Below, one piece after another: positions 24,527-28,165 of a stretch of DNA of 28,165 bases. How positions within the stretch are numbered: the first letter of the stretch is position 1; the number at the start of each line of letters is the position of its first letter. A program made the translations under genes and the position numbers. Under the pieces are notes generated by a model, which worked only from the letters and a program-made list of their open reading frames with translations, was not told the origin of the DNA and ran no database searches. Origin of the DNA: DASPFV01 sp035620975 (GTDB lineage: Bacteria; Acidobacteriota; Vicinamibacteria; Vicinamibacterales; 2-12-FULL-66-21); the NCBI GenBank assembly GCA_035620975.1, contig DASPFV010000005.1, positions 1-28,165 on the forward strand, written 5' to 3'.

Positions 24527-25888
24527 GTGTCCGTGGCGGCGATCGAGGCGTGGCACGCGCTCCTGCGCCCGGAGGTCGAGCTCAGCCCGGAGTTCTGCGC
24601 CGAGCTGGCTGGAGCCATGCGCGCGCGGAAGCTCACCTTCGGCGAACGCGTCCACTGCCCGTTCCTGCGTCCGTTCTTCCTGTCGGCGGCGGACGAGGCG
24701 CGCATCCGGGCCGCCGCGGAGACGATCGCCGCGGCCGGGGAACGGGTCGTGGGCGCGGCGCTGGAGTCGCCGCGGATGCTGGCCGACCTCGGTGTCACGG
24801 AGGCCGAGATCGCGCTGGCACGGCTGGATCCCGGCTACGCGACCGCGAGCACCGCATCGCGGCTCGACGCGTTCCTGCTTTCCGATACGATGCACTTCGC
24901 CGAGTACAACGCAGAGTCGCCAGCCGGTCCTGCCTACACGCAGCGGCTCTGCGAGCTGTTCGATGCGCAGCCGGTGATGGCGCGCTTCCGGCAGCGCCAT
25001 CAGGTCCGATTCCATCGCACGATCGACGCGCTCCTCGACGCGCTCCTCGAGAGCTATCGCGAGTGGGGCGGCACGGCGCCGACGCCGCACGTGGCCATCG
25101 TGGACTGGCGCGAGGTCCCGACGTGGACGGAGTTCGAGATCATCCGCGACGCGTTCGTCGCGAAAGGCGTGCCGGCCCAGGTGGCCGACCCGCGCGATCT
25201 CGAGTTCCGGCACGGGCGCCTGACTGCGGCGGGGCAGGCCATCGATCTCGTGTACCGCCGCGTGCTCATCAACGACATCCTCGCGCGTCCCGCCGAGTGC
25301 GCCGCGCTCGTCCACGCTTACGGCGCGAGGGCCGTGTGCGTCGCGAACACCTTTCGCTGCAAGCTGGCGCACAAGAAGGCCTTCTTCGCCGTGCTGACGG
25401 ATCCGGCCTACGCCGAGCTGTTCTCCCCGGCCGAGCAGGCCGTCATCGACGCCAGCGTCCCGTGGACCCGTCTGGTCCACGACGGCCCCGCCGAGAAGGA
25501 AGGCGCACGGCTGCCGCTGCCGGAGCTCGCCCGCCGTGACCGCGAGCACCTCGTCCTCAAGCCCAACGACGAGTACGGCGGCACGGGCGTCGTGCTGGGA
25601 TGGGAAGCCTCGGAGGGTGAGTGGGATCGGGCGTTGCAGACGGCGCTGACGGCCCCGCGCGGCGGCTGGGTCGTCCAGGCCCGCGTGCCGGTGCGGCGGG
25701 AGACCTTCCCGCAGTTCGATCAGGCCGGTCGCGTGGCGATGCGCGAGATGCTGGTCGACGTGGCGCCGTATCTCTTCCGCGGCCGTATGGGGGGGTACCT
25801 GACCCGCCTCAGCGCGACCGGCCTCGCCAACGTGACGTCCGGCGGCGGGCAGGTGCCGCCCTTCGTCGTCGGTGCGGGGGAGAGCTGA
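24527..25888 (+). CDS. Divergent, probably circularly permuted ATP-grasp protein
   Basis: A 453-residue protein I place in the ATP-grasp superfamily by motif, not by a named family. LVLKPNDEYGGTGVVLGWE (342-360) looks like the nucleotide lysine (Lys345) and glycine-rich loop, but it lies near the C-terminus. FAEYNAESPAGPAY (124-137) and YRRVLINDI (243-251), candidates for metal and substrate residues, come before it. This reversed order is that of circularly permuted ATP-grasp and glutathionylspermidine-synthase-like proteins. TGLANVTSGGGQVPPFVV closes the chain. The start is GTG 24527, with another in-frame GTG two codons later; both sit in a GTGTGTCCGTGGCGG stretch resembling the upstream repeats, so the true start is uncertain. 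Its position on the same strand after a ligase pair suggests a shared pathway. Confidence 0.82.
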   Translation: MSVAAIEAWHALLRPEVELSPEFCAELAGAMRARKLTFGERVHCPFLRPFFLSAADEARIRAAAETIAAAGERVVGAALESPRMLADLGVTEAEIALARLDPGYATASTASRLDAFLLSDTMHFAEYNAESPAGPAYTQRLCELFDAQPVMARFRQRHQVRFHRTIDALLDALLESYREWGGTAPTPHVAIVDWREVPTWTEFEIIRDAFVAKGVPAQVADPRDLEFRHGRLTAAGQAIDLVYRRVLINDILARPAECAALVHAYGARAVCVANTFRCKLAHKKAFFAVLTDPAYAELFSPAEQAVIDASVPWTRLVHDGPAEKEGARLPLPELARRDREHLVLKPNDEYGGTGVVLGWEASEGEWDRALQTALTAPRGGWVVQARVPVRRETFPQFDQAGRVAMREMLVDVAPYLFRGRMGGYLTRLSATGLANVTSGGGQVPPFVVGAGES

Positions 25889-25898
25889 GTCCTGTTTT

Positions 25899-25910
25899 TC
25901 GTAATTACGA
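25899..25910. promoter_or_regulatory. TCGTAATTACGA palindrome upstream of the aminopeptidase gene
   Basis: A perfect 12-bp AT-rich palindrome directly after a T5 run, 10 bp past the stop of the second ATP-grasp gene and about 155 bp before the aminopeptidase ATG. AT-rich sites of this kind are rare in the window. It could be an operator or part of a dispersed element; no regulator is known. Confidence 0.35.
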
Positions 25911-26065
25911 TGACGCACCGCAACGGCGGCGAGGCGCCCGCCCCCCGCACGGCGCGAGGGGAGAGCCAGGACTAGGTCAGGACGAGGCGGACTGCCTGGA
26001 AGGTGCCGACCTGAAAGGGAAAAGGGGAGAATTGCCGGCGGAAGTGGTAGCTTGAGCTGAGATCC

Positions 26066-26809
26066 ATGTCCATTCAAACCGAACGCGACTGGACGGGGAT
26101 GCGGCGCGCCGGGCGCGTCGTGCGGCTGACGCTCGATGCGCTGGAGCGTCACGTGTCCCCGGGCGTCACGACCGCCGAGCTCGACAGAGTGGCCGCCGCC
26201 GTCTACCTGGCACACGGTGCCCGATCGGCGCCGTCGCTGGTCTACGGCTTTCCAGGATCTGCGCTGATCAGCGTGAACGACGAGGTCGTCCACGGCGTCC
26301 CCGGACGCCGGATTCTGCAGGCGGGCGATCTGGTGAAGCTCGACGTCACCGCCGAGATCGGCGGCTACATCGCCGACGCGGCACGGACGGTGATCGTCGG
26401 ACGCGGTTCCGACACAGCCAGCCGTCTCCGCCAATGCGTGAGCCGCGCGTTCGGGAAGGCGCTCGACGTGGCGCGCGCGGGCCGTCGCGTCAGCGGCATT
26501 GGCCGGGTCGTCGAGCACGAGGTGCGCGCCTTCGGCTTCACGGTCGTCCGCGGCCTCGACGGCCACGGCATCGGACGGACCATCCACGAGCCGCCGTCGG
26601 TGCCGAACTACTTCGACCCGGCGCAGACAGACGTCCTCACTGATGGGCTGGTGCTCACGATCGAGCCGATCATCTGCGCCGGATCGGGCGGGGCGGTCGA
26701 GAGCGGCGACGGGTGGACGATTCGGACGGCGGACGGGAGCCTGGCGGCTCACCACGAGCACACGCTCGTGATCACCAGCGGCCGCCCGGTGCTCCTCACG
26801 GCGGCGTGA
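26066..26809 (+). CDS. map: Methionine aminopeptidase, type I
   Basis: Cytosolic metallopeptidase (M24A) that removes the initiator methionine from new proteins. It has 247 residues, a typical length for the bacterial type without zinc finger. All five dinuclear-metal ligands are present with the normal spacing: Asp93, Asp104 (KLDVTAEIGGYIADAART), His167 (GHGIG), Glu200 (TIEPI) and Glu231; His76 and His174 complete the active site. The ATG at 26066 has only a weak ribosome-binding site. Neighbours are unusual: bacterial map genes often lie with secY and ribosomal genes, so this could be an additional copy. Its place after the ligase genes may be chance, or it may act on a peptide product; nothing in the sequence decides. 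Confidence 0.95.
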   Translation: MSIQTERDWTGMRRAGRVVRLTLDALERHVSPGVTTAELDRVAAAVYLAHGARSAPSLVYGFPGSALISVNDEVVHGVPGRRILQAGDLVKLDVTAEIGGYIADAARTVIVGRGSDTASRLRQCVSRAFGKALDVARAGRRVSGIGRVVEHEVRAFGFTVVRGLDGHGIGRTIHEPPSVPNYFDPAQTDVLTDGLVLTIEPIICAGSGGAVESGDGWTIRTADGSLAAHHEHTLVITSGRPVLLTAA

Positions 26810-26910
26810 CTCCGGAGGCCTGCTGGAGAAGACGCTCGGGATGCGTCGCACCGTGAGGAACGTCACGACCGTCACGGAGCTGGCGCGCTGTGGCCGGTGA
26901 GGCCGGGATC

Positions 26911-27546
26911 ATGCCTGCACACGACGACTGGGCAGCCCTGGCGCGCGAGGCGGAAGCCGACGAGCTGCGCGAGCGAATCCTGACGGGATATCAGGGCGGC
27001 AAGCCGTTCACGCCCTACGTGCCGACTGTCGACCTGCCCTGTCCTCTCAATCGCGTGCTGGACTTCGGGTGCGGTGTGGGCCGCAACTTCCCCCTCTTGA
27101 AGCGGCTGGCCCGCCACGTCACCGGCTACGATCTCCCCCCCATGATCGAGCGGTGCCGCAGTCTCGGGCCGCCCGTTGACGACCTCCGTTCGGACTGGGA
27201 CGGGCTGACGCGGCAGACATTCGATCTGGTCTTCGCGACCCTCGTCCTCCAGCACATCCATCCAGCGGACCTCGGCCGCTACCTTGCGGATTTCGCGCGG
27301 ATCTCGGCGGCCGTCTACCTGCTGACGAGGACGACGAGCGACTTCGGCACGTGCGTGCTCGACGACCTCGCCGCTGCCGGACTGTTCGCGGCCGGGCCGT
27401 GCGTGGAAGTCGAACACGACGCGGCGACGCACCAGCTGCGGGTGATCGGACGCACGAGCCTGGAAGCGGCTCGCGCGCGTCGCGATCCCGCTCACTTCGA
27501 AGTGGTGCTGACTCCGTGCACCGCCTTGCCGGGAGCGTCCCGGTGA
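26911..27546 (+). CDS. Class I SAM-dependent methyltransferase
   Basis: Small Rossmann-fold methyltransferase of 211 residues. Motif I is RVLDFGCGVGRNF (48-60), the acidic end of strand 2 is Asp74 (TGYDLPPMI), and FDLVFATLVLQHI (104-116) is the post-II/III region. No substrate domain is recognisable. I prefer ATG 26911, preceded by TGAGG at 8 nt; a GTG at 26890 with GGAG upstream would add seven residues. The stop overlaps the GTG of the next gene by 4 bp (GTGA), so these two genes are coupled. It follows map by about 100 bp, in which CCGTGA (26851) and TCACGG (26872) can pair. The target (protein, small molecule or lipid) is unknown. Confidence 0.88.
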   Translation: MPAHDDWAALAREAEADELRERILTGYQGGKPFTPYVPTVDLPCPLNRVLDFGCGVGRNFPLLKRLARHVTGYDLPPMIERCRSLGPPVDDLRSDWDGLTRQTFDLVFATLVLQHIHPADLGRYLADFARISAAVYLLTRTTSDFGTCVLDDLAAAGLFAAGPCVEVEHDAATHQLRVIGRTSLEAARARRDPAHFEVVLTPCTALPGASR

Positions 27547-28165
27547 AGCCGCGGTTCTTCGCGACGGCTGCGGACCTCCGCGCGTGGTTCGATCGCCACG
27601 CGGAGTCCGCGCGCGAGCTGTGGGTGGGCTACTACAAGAGGAGCACCGGGCGCCGGAGCGTCACGTGGTCAGAGTCGGTCGACGAAGCGCTGTGCGTCGG
27701 CTGGATCGACGGGATTCGTCGAAGCCTCGACGCGGCCCGCTACGTGAACCGGTTCACACCGCGCAGGAAGGGTAGTGTCTGGAGCGCGGTGAACATCAGG
27801 AAGGCGGAACAGCTCATCCGGGAAGGGCGCATGCGGGCGGCGGGGCTGGCGGCGTTCGAGGCGCGCCGCGAGAACCGGTCCGGCATCTACTCGTACGAGC
27901 AGCGCCGCGATCGGCTGGAGCCGCCATACGAGGGCCTGCTCAGAAAGCAGAAAGCCGCCTGGGTGTTCTTTCAGTCGCAGCCGGCGTCCTATCGCAAGGC
28001 CGTCGGCTGGTGGGTGGTCAGTGCCAAAAGGGAAGAAACCCGCCTCAGGCGCCTCGAGCAGTTGATCGACGACTCGACGCAGGGGCGGCGCGTGGGCAGC
28101 GTCACGCCGGCCAGGCGTCGAAATCGCCGGAGTGACGAGAGGGGGCGGGGTCAGGTCTTGCAATG
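27543..28165 (+). CDS. YdeI/OmpD-associated (OmdA-type) family protein, 3' end not in window
   Basis: At least 207 codons are open from GTG 27543 to the window edge. The sequence fits the YdeI/OmpD-associated family strongly: FFATAADLRAWFDRH, LWVGYYKR, VTWSESVDEALCVGWIDG, RFTPRRKGSVWSAVNI, SGIYSYEQR, and WWVVSAKREETRLRRLEQLI. The family is described as linked to bacteriocin or antimicrobial-peptide tolerance, but the biochemical role is unclear. Normal members end soon after the IGxxTP-like segment, here GSVTPAR at about residue 185-191. The frame has no stop there and runs on as Arg-rich sequence into the terminal repeat (28143-28162). The stop therefore lies beyond the window, and the last 15 or so residues may be repeat-derived. 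It is coupled to the methyltransferase by a 4-bp overlap. Confidence 0.85.
   Translation, partial: MKPRFFATAADLRAWFDRHAESARELWVGYYKRSTGRRSVTWSESVDEALCVGWIDGIRRSLDAARYVNRFTPRRKGSVWSAVNIRKAEQLIREGRMRAAGLAAFEARRENRSGIYSYEQRRDRLEPPYEGLLRKQKAAWVFFQSQPASYRKAVGWWVVSAKREETRLRRLEQLIDDSTQGRRVGSVTPARRRNRRSDERGRGQVLQ
28143..28162. repeat. Terminal inverted repeat, right copy
   Basis: Exact inverted copy of 9-28 (20 bp), reading GGGCGGGGTCAGGTCTTGCA on the plus strand. It lies at the 3' end of the YdeI-type gene, just as the left copy follows coxD. Its last bases coincide with the window edge, so the full unit may continue outside. Confidence 0.85.

Noticed and set aside
26066..26809. Aminopeptidase as a certain member of the ligase pathway
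   Set aside because: All residues fit ordinary methionine aminopeptidase and it is separated by 177 bp; a pathway role has no direct support.
24299..26875. Very long open frame on the minus strand (858 codons) opposite the second ATP-grasp and aminopeptidase genes
   Set aside because: Its product is a low-information mix rich in Arg, His, Asp and Gly with no motif; the plus-strand genes have intact family motifs. High GC content produces such antisense frames.

Overview
The window is high-GC DNA with short intergenic gaps. It reads like the chromosome of an uncultivated Acidobacteriota, probably Vicinamibacteria-like. This is inferred from the gene mix: an alternative complex III (ACIII)-caa3 respiratory operon, a soluble Ser/Thr kinase with TolB-like and TPR domains, M61 and amidohydrolase genes, and intergenic repeats of the CCGTGTTTTTCCGTGG and CACGAAGA types. 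No rRNA, tRNA, phage, transposase or CRISPR was seen.

Left part (33-12993, minus strand): a compact 12-gene operon, read right to left: actA, actB, actC, actD, actE, actF, a conserved one-helix protein of unknown role, a SCO copper chaperone, coxB, coxA, coxC, coxD. Most genes overlap or are separated by under 30 bp. Together they encode a quinol:cytochrome c oxidoreductase (ACIII) and its partner caa3 oxygen reductase, a respiratory module taking electrons from the quinone pool to oxygen. Upstream (13158-13186) is a near-consensus sigma-70 promoter. Its 17-bp spacer is almost filled by an AT-rich palindrome matching the Rex (NADH/NAD+ sensor) operator, which suggests redox control of the operon.

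Middle (13283-21685): a metal-dependent amidohydrolase (minus) diverges from a secreted M61 peptidase with a PDZ domain. A 17-bp palindrome lies in the gap between them. Then, on the plus strand, come the kinase-TolB-TPR protein, a thioredoxin-reductase-like flavoprotein with a CPYC centre, and a MocR-type (GntR-aminotransferase) regulator.

Right part (22065-28165, plus strand): a YbdK-type carboxylate-amine ligase translationally coupled to an ATP-grasp ligase. After a repeat-rich gap follows a second, divergent and probably circularly permuted ATP-grasp protein. These three predicted ligases are the best candidate for an undescribed pathway, perhaps building a small gamma-glutamyl-like or peptide-like compound. 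A type I methionine aminopeptidase, a SAM methyltransferase and a YdeI/OmpD-associated-type protein follow.

Both window ends carry an inverted copy of the same 20-bp sequence, each at the 3' end of the outermost gene. This suggests a dispersed repeat, possibly the reason an assembled contig ends here.
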